Assembly: GCA_015179025.1 (NCBI GenBank)
Contig: WHUX01000153.1
Location: 1-64,000, forward strand
From: Terfezia claveryi
Lineage: Eukaryota; Ascomycota; Pezizomycetes; Pezizales; Pezizaceae
Reading direction: 5' to 3'
DNA: 64,000 nucleotides
Within the stretch, counting starts at the first letter, position 1, and the number at the start of each line of letters is the position of its first letter. The notes beneath the pieces were generated by a model. It had not been told where the DNA came from, searched no databases, and saw nothing but the letters and a program-made list of their open reading frames with translations. A program made the position numbers and the translations under genes. Below, piece after piece: positions 22,508 to 33,365 of the stretch.

Positions 22508-23245
22508 TAGCGTGCGCACCGAGGCGAGTTTTCCCCGCGCCGACTCGCCAAGACTCGCGCCGACGGCCGAGTTTTGCCCCACCCTCCAACTCGGCGAGTT
22601 GGCTACACAATTCTCTGGAAAACTCGCGCCAGCGCCGAGTAGCCGACGAGTACTCGCCAAGCCTTTTTGTTACGCAGAATAGGCTGGAAGCCTACCCTCG
22701 CCGACCATATATACCTGGAAATCATGTATTCGCGGCTTATATATATACATGAAATTCGTGCATTCGCGGCTTATATATACACATGGAATTCGTGCATTCG
22801 CGGCTTATATATATACATGGAATTCGTGCATTCGCGGCTTATATATATACATGGAATTCGTGCATTCGCGGCCTCTATATATATGTAAATCTGGCATTCG
22901 CGGCCTCTATATATACATGGATTCGATATATACTAGCCGCGAATGCACGAACTCCATGTACATATATAAGCCGCGAATGCATGATTTCCATGTATATATA
23001 TAAGCCGCCAATGCACGAATTCCATATATATATATAAGCCGCGAATGCACGAATTCCATGTATATATGGGCGGCGAGGCTAGGCTTCTAGCCTATTCCCC
23101 GTAACAAAAGGGCTTGGCGAGTACTCGCGAGTAGCCGGCGAGTCGGCGCGAGTTGGCTTCTCATGGATTGCCATCGGCGCGAGTCGGTGTCGAGTAGGAA
23201 AAATAGTTGGCAAACTCGCCTCGACTCGGGCCGATGCGCACACTA
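22508..23245. mobile_element. C1: 738-bp palindromic hAT-like non-autonomous element
   Basis: The ends are TAGCGTGCGCA and TGCGCACACTA, inverted with one mismatch. An 8-bp duplication AAGACATC flanks it (22500-22507 and 23246-23253). The two arms are imperfect inverted copies. Each has an outer GC-rich part with many ACTCG/CGAGT motifs and an inner AT-rich array of a 34-bp unit containing GAATTC and ATATATA; the array runs one way on the left (about 22730-22920) and the other way on the right (about 22935-23070). There is no transposase. Removing it rejoins the RNase H reading of element B (KRHLA to RYESGMW). The 84-codon ORFs inside are repeat artefacts. Confidence 0.9.
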
Positions 23246-24227
23246 AAGACATCTGGCTCGATATGAATCAGGAATGTGGACTGCTACTAAGAAGAAGTAT
23301 GATTCCAGAAAGTTAGAATGTCGAGGTCTCCTTAAGGCATTGAAAAAGTTCCACATGTACTTATATGGAGTCAGGTTTTTGGTTGAAATTGATGTAAGAA
23401 CACTTATTCATCAGCTAAATCAACCAACTTCAGACCTGCCAGGATCCGTAGTGAATCAATAGTTAGCATAGATTAAGTTATTTGCCTTCGAAATCTAACA
23501 CATACCCGGTAGCAGGCACAAAGGACCAGATGCATTGTCCTGAAGAAGGTGATCAGAAGAAGACTCTGAAGTGTCAGATGAAGAAGAGTTAGAGGACGAG
23601 ATGGATACGGAATTAGCAGTGAATGAATTTGAGGAAATTGAAGTTATTGAGGATAAAGAAGAAGAAAGAGAAATGCCAAAGGAAATAAGGAAGATTTGGA
23701 AATTTTTGCAGGGTCTTGAAAGGCCAGAAGCGATGACGGATAAGCAGTTTGATTCTTTCAGATTGAATGCCTTGAAGTTTTTGATTTAAGGAGGTTTGTT
23801 ATTTCAAAGGGCACGGCAAAACTTGCCTCCAAGAAGAGTCATATAGAAAAAGAATGAGCAGAAAGAGATTTTGCAAGAGCTTCATGAAGAATGTAGGCAT
23901 AAAGGATGGAAGGGGACGTATAAGAAGGTAGCCTTACAATACTGGTGGAAAGGATTGTATAGAGATGTTGAGAAGTGGGTTCAAAGCTATCAGCAATGCC
24001 AAAAAAGATCCAGAATAAGAGTTACAGAAGAATTGCATCCTACTCTAGAAAATTCATTGTGGTTGAAGGTCAGATTGGATGTGATACATATACCAGCAAA
24101 TGAAGGAATAATGAGAATTGTGGCAATGAGAGACTACCTATCTGGATAGGTTGAAGGAAAGGTATTGAAGAAAGCGGATTCGAAGAGTATAGCAGCTTTT
24201 GTCTACGAATAGATAGTTAGATTCAGC
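23246..24227 (+). pseudogene. Element B, piece 3: RNase H end and integrase zinc domain
   Basis: RNase H continues with KKYDSRKLECRGLLKAL and ends HIPGSRHKGPDALS (about 23540). An acidic linker follows (23565-23790, EEELEDEMDTEL). The integrase zinc domain has HEECRHKGWKGTYKK and QSYQQCQKRS (about 23875-24010), where one expected Cys reads as Tyr. The core begins with Asp in RLDVIHIPA (about 24075). Element D interrupts the core at 24227, after IVRF. Stops include 23460, 23787 and 24147. Confidence 0.82.
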
Positions 24228-24759
24228 TAGTGTATGCCACAGGGCGAGTCAGTCCGAGTTTCTCACCCTGACAACTCGTTCGGCTATCGACTCGCCTCGG
24301 TCTCTGCCTACCATAACTCGCCTCGGACCACTTCACCGATTAATCGGTGATCTACAGATTACTCACCAAGATTCAAGGCTAGCCTGCTTTATACTGGGGC
24401 CTCTGCCCCAGGCACGGTATACGCCACGGCGCCTTAGGTATATGGTTGCACGTGCGCGGGTGGGACCTTGGGTTTCTACGAAGAGAAGCGTCTTTACCCT
24501 CCCTACAACTGAGGCCAGCTACGTGGAATGAAGTGAACTAATGATCCAGGACGCATGCACGCATAAGTATAATAAATGTCTATAGTATTTCTAAATGTTT
24601 ATGTACATGGGAGCTAATGCCACAAGAGACAGAAATATAATTAAATGGACCTGTCCAACCTTGCCATATGCCTAGCGAACTCGAGGCCAAGAGCCTGGCC
24701 TCTATGTTGGTCTGCGAATGAAAGTGGTGGGAGTACAGCTTAGATTAGGCTGGTGCAGA

Positions 24760-25165
24760 GATATGGCAAAAGAGACGGCGGAGGCATAGCAAGCTGGACG
24801 ACAGAGGTAAGGCAAGCTGGACGATGGAGGGATGGCAAGCTGGACGGCGGAGGCATGGTAAGCTAGACGGCGGAGATATGGCAAAGGGGATGGTGGAGGG
24901 GAGGCAAGCTGGACGGCGGAGGCATGGCAAGCTGGACGGCAGAGGCATGGCAAGCTGGATGGCGGAGATATGGCAAAGGGGATGGCAGAGGGGAGGCAAG
25001 CTGGACGGCGGAGGCATGGCAAAGGGGACAGCGGAGGGGAGGCAAGCTGGACGGCGGAGGCATGGCAAGCTGGACAGCGGAGGCATGGCAAGCTGGATGG
25101 CGGAGGCATGGCAAGCTGGACGGCGGAGGGAAGGCAAGCTGGATGGCGGAGGGAAGGCAATGCTC
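24760..25165. repeat. Left-arm minisatellite of element D (23-bp unit)
   Basis: About 17 copies of a 23-bp unit, GGCAAGCTGGACGGCGGAGGCAT and variants, lie here; the variants interchange the words catgg, gagat and gaggg. The same array occurs inverted at about 26325-26705. Confidence 0.9.
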
Positions 25166-25574
25166 TCATCCAGATTGCAGGTAGTTCATGACTTGTGTTA
25201 TTGATGAAAATTCCAGATGCTGGGGATAGAGAGCTCACTTGAAAGTTGTTTCTCGTGTGCCAGCGGTAGCTGCTGTACAGACTGTAATTTGGAGTGGCAG
25301 GCAGGGAGTTTAGGGGGGTGCTAGTCGACGCAACAGGTATGATCAACCCCGCTTGGCAGCTGGCTCAGGTATGCCATCCTAGACTAGCAATATGCTAACC
25401 TTGCGCTATGCCTGTGCAGGCAACAGTCTCATTCGGCTGAACAATGTACAATACCTACGTCTTTGCATGGTTGAGATGTTGCAGCCATAATATATGTCCT
25501 TGTCGATATATTGGCCACCTAATATATATATGGAATTCATGTCTTTGCGCCCTATATATATATATGATGTCCCA

Positions 25575-25965
25575 GCATATATCTAAGCCTCGAAGGCATG
25601 AATTCCATGCATATATGTATATAGGCCGTGAAGGTATGAATTCCAAAGCAAATATATAGCCAGCGAAGGCATGAATTCCTAAGCATATGTATAGCCAGCA
25701 AAGGCATGAATTCCCAAGCAAATATATAGCCAGCGAAGACATGAATTCTCAAGCATATGTATAACCAGCGAAGGTATGAATTCCCAAGCAAATATATAGC
25801 CAGCAAAGACATGAATTCCCAAGCATATGTATAGCCAGTGAAGGCATGAATTCCCAAGCAAATATATAGCCAGTGAAGGCATGAATTCCCAAGCAAATAT
25901 ATAGCCAGCGAAGGCATGAATTCCCAAGCAAATATATAGGGTGCAAAGACATGAATTCCATATAT
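25575..25965. repeat. Central 35-bp minisatellite of element D
   Basis: About eleven copies of a 35-bp unit containing GAATTCC, CAAATATATAGCC and AGCGAAGGC run in one direction around the palindrome centre. The unit aligns with the 34-bp core unit of C1/C2. Identical short repeats with no unique spacers rule out a CRISPR array. Confidence 0.88.
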
Positions 25966-26324
25966 ATATCAGATGGCCATTATATCGACAAGGACATATA
26001 TTATGGCTGCAACATCTCAACCACGCAAAGACATAGATATTGTATATTGTTCAGCCGAATGAGACTGTTGCCTGCACAGGCATAGCGCAACGTTAGCATA
26101 TTGCCAGTCTAGGCTGGCATACCTGAGCCAGCTGCGGGTTGATCATACCCATTGCGTCGACTAGCGTCCCCCTAAACTCCCTGCCTGCCACCCCAAATTA
26201 CAGTCTGTACAGCAGCTACCGCTGGCACACGAGACACAACTTTCAAGTGAGCTCTCCGTCCCCAGCATCTGGAATTTTCATCAATAACACAAGTCATGAA
26301 CTGCCTGCAATCTGGATGAGAGCA

Positions 26325-26705
26325 TTGCCTTTCCTCCGCCGTCCAGCTTGCCTTCCCTCCGCTGTCCAGCTTGTCATGCCTCCGCCGTCCAGCTTGCCAT
26401 GCCTCCGCCGTCCAGCTTGCCATGCCTCCGCCGTCCAGCTTGCCTTCCCTCCGCCGTCCAGCTTGCCTCCCCTCCGCCATCCCTTTTGCCATATCTCCGC
26501 CGTCCAGCTTGCTATGCCTCCGTCGTCCAGCTTGCCATGCCTCCGCCGTCCAGCTTGCCTCCCCTCCGCTGTCCCCTTTGCCATATCTCCACCGTCCAGC
26601 TTCCCATGCCTCCGCCCTCCAGCTTGCCATCCCTCCATCGTCCAGCTTGCCTTACCTCCGTTATCCAGCTTGCCATGCCTCCACCGTCCCCTTTGCCATA
26701 TCTCT
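26325..26705. repeat. Right-arm minisatellite of element D
   Basis: This is the inverted counterpart of the array at 24760-25165, with unit GCCGTCCAGCTTGCC plus variable CTCC words. The 192-codon Pro/Ser/Leu ORF over it and the unique flank is not a gene. Confidence 0.88.
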
Positions 26706-27251
26706 GCACCAGCCTAGTCTAAGCTGTACTCCCACCACTTTCGTTCACAGACCAACGTAGGGGCCAGGCTCTTGGCCTCGAGTTCGCTAGGCACATGGCA
26801 AGGTTGGACAGGTCCGTTTAATTATATTTCTGTCTCTTATAGCATTAGCTCCAATGTACATAAACATTTAGAAATACTATAGACATTTATTATACTTATG
26901 CGTGTATGCATCCTTGATCATTGGTTCACTTCATTCCACATAGCTGGCCTCAGTTGTAGGGAGGGTAAAGACACTTCTCTTCATAGAAACCCAAGGTCCC
27001 ACCCACGTGCGTGCAACCATATACCTAAGGCGCCGTGGCGTATATCGCGCCTGGGCAGAGGCCCCAGTATAAAGCAGGCTAGCCTTGAATCTTGGCGAGT
27101 AATCTGTAGATCACCGATTAATCCCGAGTCGAGTTGAGGTTGGAAAAAGCCGACTCGGCGAGTTGTGGAAGAGACGAAAACTCGCTTGCCAAGGCGAGTC
27201 TTAGCGAGCGAGGCAAGTTTTACTTGCCCCGTAGTGCACACTAGATTCAGC

Positions 27252-28031
27252 GTTCCCGGACAAATAATTTATGATAATAGACCCGAAAACCAGAAGATAA
27301 CTAAGCTGCTAATCAACAGATATAGAATTAAAAATGTCTATATTGCTTCATACTATCCTTAGTCGAATGGTATTTTTGAGAGGGGCTACCAACAAATTGT
27401 AGATGGGTTGGCAAAACTGGGATCAAGATGGGTAGTGAATCTACTATTTGTTCTGTAGGCGGATAGAGTTACGACTAGGGCTTCAACTGGGTATACGCTG
27501 TTTAAACTTGTATTCGGACAAGATTGTATACTCTCAGTAGAACTTTCTGCGAAAAGCTGGGCTACTATTAATTGGGATAAGGTGAAAAGTAGGGAAGACC
27601 TTTTGGCTGCAAGAGCGAGGCAACTGGAAAGAAGAGAAGAAGATATAGAGGAAGCAAGGAAGAAAATTAGAGAAAGTCGAGGGAGAAACAAAGCCCACTT
27701 TGACAAGAATTATTGAGAAAGACAACAGAACTTGGAGATTGGGGATATGGTGCTTCTGTACAATAGCGCTCTTGATGAGCAATGGTCTCAAAAGCTCAAG
27801 AATAAGTAGAATGGCCCATATAAGATTAGGGATGTTAGAGAAGATCAGGGAACTTATCTGCTCAAAGAACTTAATATCACGGAGATGAAAGGGATTTATG
27901 CAGGAGATCAAGTTAAGAGGTTTTTTGTCCACCATAGAGTTGAAGTGGAAGATGAGGAGATAGTTGAAGAAGGGGATAACAATGAAGGGGGAAACAAGGA
28001 AGAGTATGAAATAGTGGAGCCTGAAGATTAG
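27252..28031 (+). pseudogene. Element B, piece 4: integrase core end and C-terminus
   Basis: The reading resumes after element D with VPGQIIYDNRPEN (catalytic Asp) and SNGIFERGYQQIVDGL (catalytic Glu, about 27375). A long charged helix follows (RQLERREEDIEEARKKIRE, about 27630), then the C-terminal fold LEIGDMVLLYN (about 27735) and GPYKIRDVREDQGTYLLKEL. It ends in an acidic tail (EVEDEEIVEEGDN). Stops lie at 27360, 27458, 27715, 27808 and 28029. I see no chromodomain, unlike A and G2. Confidence 0.82.
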
Positions 28032-28063
28032 GAAAATATTATGTTCACACGCTGGAAGAGCAG

Positions 28064-28470
28064 GTGTAAGGAACTTTTATCGTCTTATTTTAATCACTTA
28101 CATGGAATATGAACATGTAAGTAAGATGTGAATACGTAAGTGATGCTTTACACTAGTTTTGTTTATTTTATCCTCTTGTTTTAATCACTTACGTAGAATG
28201 TGAACATGTAAGTGATGCTTTATGCTAGTTTTGTTCGTTTTATGGTCTTGTTTTGATCACTTACATGAAATGTGAACATGTAAGTGATACTTTACGCTAG
28301 TTTTGTTCCTTTTATCGTCTTGTTTTGATCACTTACATAGAATGTGAACATGTAAGTGATACTTTACGCTAGTTTTGTTCATTTTATCATCTTGTTTTGA
28401 TCACTTACGTGGAATGTGAACACATAAGTGATACTTTACACTAGTTTTGTTCGTTTTATCAAATCGTTTT
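28064..28470. repeat. 72-bp tandem repeat with internal palindromes (3' region of B)
   Basis: About five copies of a 72-bp unit lie after the B integrase. Each contains ATCACTTACATG..CATGTAAGTGAT, an 11- to 12-bp inverted repeat around a short loop, then TACTTTACGCTAGTTTTGTTC. The first copy carries extra sequence. It is non-coding. Confidence 0.9.
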
Positions 28471-29021
28471 AGATAAATTAAGCTTTGTATGCGGGTTTTG
28501 ATTTTAATATAATGCTAGTGATCTCGTGAAATTACTGTTTTGGAAAAGGAAAAATGGTAGGAGAAGGAAGTAGAATTGAAACTCATGTAAAAAGAAGGAT
28601 AAAGAATATTACTCAAGTATCAAGGGATTTTTTTAAGGAGGCCAAAAAATTTTTAAGAGGGGGAGGGATAGAGATTATAAGAAAAAGAAGTTCAGGGAGT
28701 TCAGGGTAATGAATGGAAAGAAAATTTGAATATTCGAGTAACTACAGAATCTTCTATAGAAGGGTCTGGAATGGAATGGAACAAATGAAGAAGGCATCGG
28801 ATACGAACAGAGTACTAAAAATTTAGTGTTCTATTTAGTATAAATACCTCCGATCCCCCCATCATTCGTACAAACTCCAATCTTCAATCTTCCTCCTCGA
28901 ACAAAAGCTCTCTTACGATAACCCTTATCAAGTCGTAATATCCTACTCATTCTTCCTAAACAATACCTTCCTCTACTTCACATATCATATATTATTACCT
29001 TGCCTCATACCCCGATCTACC
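28471..29021 (+). other. Probable polypurine tract and LTR-like sequence after B
   Basis: A purine tract TTAAGAGGGGGAGGGATAG lies at 28650-28668. It is followed by about 350 bp with no ORF, a TATA-like TATAAATACC at about 28840 and a pyrimidine-rich stretch, as expected for an LTR with promoter. I cannot fix the LTR ends. Confidence 0.35.
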
Positions 29022-30240
29022 ATATCAGAAAACGACAACCGAATTATCAGCATCGCTAATAGGGTAGTGAGCAGGAGTCAAGATTTGAGGAAGAGGTGTC
29101 AAGATGAGATGGCAAAGCTGGAGGGAAAGGACAAATAGGAGTTTGCCAAAGAAATAGCTTACCTGACCCAAACTTAAGCAGAAAAGGTAGCTTTTGCCAC
29201 CCAAGTCCTCAAAAAAATAGTGGAAGGGTGGACTGACGAAGACTTTATGAGCATGAAAGCATCCCGAGAAGACGTTGAGACAGATCTCAGGTTCTCAAAA
29301 ACAATCCTACCATTGTCTGAGATTCATATAGAATCTTAAAGAAGAAAAGCAAATGCACGAGAAAGGCTAAAGAACGTGTAGGGAGATGAATAGAAAGAGA
29401 AGATAGGGGAATTGATGCCTCTCTGGCCTGCTAAAGAATTCCTTAGAGAACTCGCATGGTTTGTAGAGAGGAATCCAGCATGGAATGATATGGAGGCGAA
29501 AATAATGATAGGGGTAGCAGAAAAGTTAGCTGCTAAGTGAACCAAGAAATATAAGTGGGTGATGTTAAGGGATATTGCCGAAAAGACGTATATGGAAAAG
29601 AAGCAATTGCGGGGAAATAAAATTTAGGTGGAGGTTGCTTCGCCTGTATCTTCTATGGCACCTCTTATATCCCCTCCGACAATAACTCTCACTCCTTTTC
29701 ACAACAACCCTCTTCATGAAATCCACACCCCAAACACACAAGCAGCTATTGAAATAGTTGCATCTCTCGAGGTGGTATCTCAAGCCACCTCGCCAAGCAA
29801 AAAAGCCAAAGCACAGGCTGAGATGGAAGTTGAGGTTGTTGAGGGAGGGAATTCGGATAAGGGTAAAGATAAAAATGATGAGGTTGAGGAAGTTAGTATG
29901 GCCAAAGATAAGGGGAAGAAAGTTGTTGAAAAGATTGTTGAAGCAAGGCCTGAAGCAGGAAGGTCGATAATAAGGAAGAGGAAGAGAGAAGAGGAGAAGA
30001 AGGAAAAGAAGAGGAAGTTTAAGCTAGACATACTAGTTATCAATCTGGATATTGATGAGAGGGTAGATAAGCTTAAACAGAAGGCTGAGAATGAGGAGGA
30101 TAAAAACGATGCTTTGGCAGTAGAAGGGGCAATCAGATCATTGATGGCTGAGGAAGGGAGGCTGAATAAGGAGACGTTAGTGTAGAGGTTAGAGAAGTTG
30201 TTGGAAGCTAGTAAGGCGAAAATAGTGGAAGATATGGATT
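29022..30240 (+). pseudogene. Gag-like or extra ORF between two polypurine tracts
   Basis: One frame runs about 400 codons with scattered stops (29137, 29176, 29337 and others) and is open over 29628-30183. It may begin at 29022, where ATA could be a mutated ATG (ISENDNRIISI). Visible parts are a helical N-terminus, a Trp-containing middle (LAWFVERNPAWND), a Pro-rich linker, and a Lys/Glu-rich basic segment (IRKRKREEEKKEKKRK) followed by a coil. No zinc knuckle or protease is seen. It could be the gag of a second B-type copy or of a non-autonomous LTR element. Confidence 0.5.
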
Positions 30241-30884
30241 AGGGAGGTTTCTTTTGTTATTATGCATGTGCTGGATTGTTTTGGATATTTTATTTATTTC
30301 TTTTGTAGATGTATTTTTTGTGCTTTTACTATAGGGAAAAAGGGTGAAGAATTTGTTGTTTCGAGAGTTAGATGAATATTTAGGTGGTAATAGGGCTGCC
30401 TAAGTTTTAAGAGGGGGGAGGAATATAGTGGCTAGAAAGTTATTTGTGATAAGAGTAATAGCAAAAGTTATTTTTTAGCTTAGTTTGTTAGCCTCGCTAG
30501 AAAAGGGGGTATATTATGCGGGGGAATTCTTATACTTTGACATACTTAAAAAAAGAAAATATATGCATCGTTTTTACGCACACAAGGAAAGTGCTAGAAT
30601 CTTCACTCTGTTACCTTAAGACAATTGATAGCCAGCTTTGTATGCCACTGTCAATTGTCTTTTACTTTTTGTTGAGGCTTTACTCTATCACTTATATATG
30701 TCGAGACACGTAAGTCTTAAGAATTCCTTATCTCTTATTGAGATCGATCCTCACTTATAAGATTTTCGTTTATCGTAAGAATACTCCACGACGATTCTGC
30801 GAGATACTAGTAGATTCCACCAGCTCATTCGACTCTCTAGACATCTAAGACAGTAATAGTCACTCTGACTATTTGCGATTTTCT
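30241..30884. other. Second polypurine tract and non-coding stretch
   Basis: TTTTAAGAGGGGGGAGGAATATAG (30402-30425) closely matches the tract at 28650, suggesting an LTR start near 30426. A hairpin AAGACAATTGA..TCAATTGTCTT lies at 30618-30662. No gene is seen. The break with element E falls near 30885. Confidence 0.4.
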
Positions 30885-32560
30885 TCATAGCGGTAACCTT
30901 GGTGGGATCCATCCTGATACCTTCAGTAGTGATAATTAACTCCAAATACTTGACCTCCTGTACATGAAACTCGTATTTCTTAGGCTTGAGGTATAATCCA
31001 GCTTGCTCCAGCTTTTTCAGCACTTATTGGACATGGATTTTGTACTCTACTAGGGTGTCTGAATAGATCAGGATATCATCAAAATAGGCTGTACAGAATA
31101 TATCCAAAAAGTCTCATAGGGTATTGTTAATAAAGTGCTAGAAAGAGGCTAGGGCGTTAGTTAAGCTAAAAGGCATGATATTGTACTCAAAGTGCCTATA
31201 CCGGATGTGGAAGGCTGTTTTCCACTCTTCACCTTCAGCTATTCGGACCAGGTTATAGGCTCCTCTGAAATCCAGTTTAGTGAACTATTTTGCCTTGGAG
31301 AGCTTGGCTAATGTTTCCTGGATCAGAAGTAAGGGATACCTGTTTTTGACCATTATCTCATTCAGGCTACAATAGTCTACACACAACTAAAGAGAGCCAT
31401 TCAATTTTTTTACAAATAGCACAGGGGCACCTACTGGAGAAGAGCTATAGCGAATGAAGCTCTTATTAAGGTTTTCTTCTAGGTATTTCTTTAGGGCCTC
31501 TAGCTCCACCCAGGACATTCTGTAGAGGGGCCTATAGGGGGGGGTCTTACCCTTTATCAGCGGAATTGTGTAGTCATAAGGTCAGTAGGGTGCTAGCTTC
31601 TCCATAGCTTTTTCCGAAAACAGATTAATAAACTCGTGATATTCATCTAGAACCATAGCCTTCCACTCCTCTTTAGGCCGCATCTTGTTGATTTTCAGGT
31701 TCACCTCATATATAGATAGGGCATGAGCCTTCAGCTTGTACCTTCTGATGAGGTAAGCGAAAGCCTCTGCCATGATAAAGCTAACATTCAGAGGCTTTTG
31801 GGGAACAGGGGGTACAATGAGAACAGAGGAATTGGCATCGAGGTGCATAGATAGGTGCACCACCTAGGTTGGATGGATTATCGGAGTGGGCAAAGCACAC
31901 AACCTAATGACGGTGGCCTTTAAGTTCCCGCAGTGCTTTTTGCAATATTGGCTGTTGAACTGTAGGGTGTAAAAGCCAAAGCTGACTAATATATCATACA
32001 TTCTAAGCCAGGGGATCTCAAGGACAATTAGATACTTTAGCTTAGTTATGAACATTAGGAGATCATCTAAGTGATCATCTATGGTGCTGAGCAGGTACGC
32101 AAGGTTAGTAATTACTCCAGAAGAGATAGGGCGGCTGTCAATGACATCAAGAAGGCAGGAGGTCTTTAGCTTAGAGGTTGGTATAGAGTTTTTACTAATA
32201 AAGGTCTGGTTAATAAATACTAATCCTGAAGCACCACAATATATGAGAGCTGATATAACTACTGTTTTATCATTGAACTTAATAGTTATAGGTACAACGA
32301 AGTGCTCACCAAACAGGCGAGACTTATCAACAGATATAGATGTAGGCAAAGAAAATGCAGACAAAGATAAATGACTCAAAATAGGTCCCTTACTAGTGTC
32401 AGCAACTAGGTAAGGGACTCCGCTTTTCCTGACTCCTTTGGGGCCTCCGACACCATATGTATGGCCAGGAAGTGACTCTTTCTTAAAGGATAGGCTGCAA
32501 TGAAGTAATCCTCTTTTCCACATGCAATGCATAACCCATTGTGGCAGCGGTGGTCTCTTT
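30885..32560 (-). pseudogene. Ty3/gypsy element E: retropepsin and reverse transcriptase
   Basis: On the minus strand, a damaged knuckle (GLCMWKRGLLHC, about 32520) precedes a retropepsin with IYCGASGLVF (about 32240). Reverse transcriptase follows from 31863: [49 protein letters not shown] and catalytic YFDDILIY (about 31090). It stops making sense just after GIRMDPTKVTAMKKI (about 30890), so RNase H and integrase are deleted. Several stops (31861, 31580 and further TAG codons) interrupt it. Confidence 0.82.
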
Positions 32561-33365
32561 CCTCCTAGGTTAGGTAGGGCCTTCCGAATAAGAAATCTAT
32601 GGGGGTGGGCCTCCCTGCCACCAGCGATGGATATACTGAATTATTGGTAGGGGCAGGGGCCTGAGCTGCTTTGGTGGCATGGTGTAAAGTAAGGCGGCAT
32701 GCTTCATAACTAACTCTCTACTGCCAGGTAGCAATATCAGAGTTTACTATAGTAAACTATAGGTGCACGGAACCTATAGCTTCTATTTAAGTATATCTTG
32801 CTTATATATATATATTTTATTATTGCTCTAGTTGTAAAAGGTAGGCCCGACCAGCCTATAACTTATTATTGGAACATAAAGGGAGATGGGCCCAAATGGG
32901 CCCAGAATATAATAGCTTAATACTTTATTATTAGTAGATATCTACTACTCTGTTTCTGTCTCTATCACTAGCTTAAACGCTCCTCCAATAGAGGGGAATT
33001 CAGGGGACTATATACTGCCCAGAGTGGGGCAGTGCTGAGGCAGTGTTAGGGCAGTGCTGAGGTAGTACGCCATCATCTGACCTATTACATGATTTGAAAT
33101 CAATATAATAGAAACTTCCAGAAACTACTAGGAAATAGAACTACAAGTATCGTATGACCCTTCTAATGAGTCATGCTCATTACTATAATGAAATACATGA
33201 GTTACTATACCTTTATTATTATCTGCTGGCCGACAATGGCAGCCTAATAATATCTTATTCCACTAGGTTAAAAGTTATTATGTAACAGGAGTTATATTTC
33301 ATCCCCCAATGAAATGTAACAGGAGTTATATTTCATCCCCCAATGAAATGTAACTTCCTTATATA
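32561..33365. other. Interrupted gag-pol junction of element E with 34-bp duplication
   Basis: Fragments of Gag-like minus-strand reading persist near 32560-32745. AT-rich sequence from about 32745 to 33350 contains no ORF and could be an insertion or solo LTR. A 34-bp direct repeat (ATGTAACAGGAGTTATATTT and following) occurs twice in tandem at 33283-33350. Confidence 0.4.

Larger units (their letters stand above)
24228..27243. mobile_element. D: 3016-bp giant palindromic hAT-like element
   Basis: It starts TAGTGTATGCC and ends GTGCACACTA, with an 8-bp duplication GATTCAGC (24220-24227 and 27244-27251). Arms of about 1.2-1.4 kb are inverted copies with high identity: for example, the stretch from GATTAATCGGTG (24345) outward-in matches the reverse complement ending near 27123. 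Each arm carries a 23-bp minisatellite. The centre is a 35-bp array whose unit (GAATTCC..ATATATAGCC) resembles the core unit of C1. ACTCG-rich subterminal sequence is shared with C1. ORFs of up to 214 codons inside are repeat shadows. Excision rejoins the element B integrase. Confidence 0.9.

Noticed and set aside
22667..23037. Repetitive ORFs of 73-84 codons in C1 (and the same in C2)
   Set aside because: They are translations of the 34-bp core repeat, in several frames at once.
24702..25346. 214-codon minus ORF and several overlapping ORFs on both strands
   Set aside because: They lie over the 23-bp minisatellite and its flank in element D; a unit of 23 bp cycles through all frames, giving open reading without coding content.
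25444..26020. Possible CRISPR array: 34- to 35-bp repeats
   Set aside because: The repeats are head-to-tail with no unique spacers, in a eukaryotic transposon, and are part of an inverted repeat.
26139..26717. 192-codon + ORF rich in Pro/Ser/Leu
   Set aside because: It is the inverted-arm equivalent of the previous array, open for the same reason.
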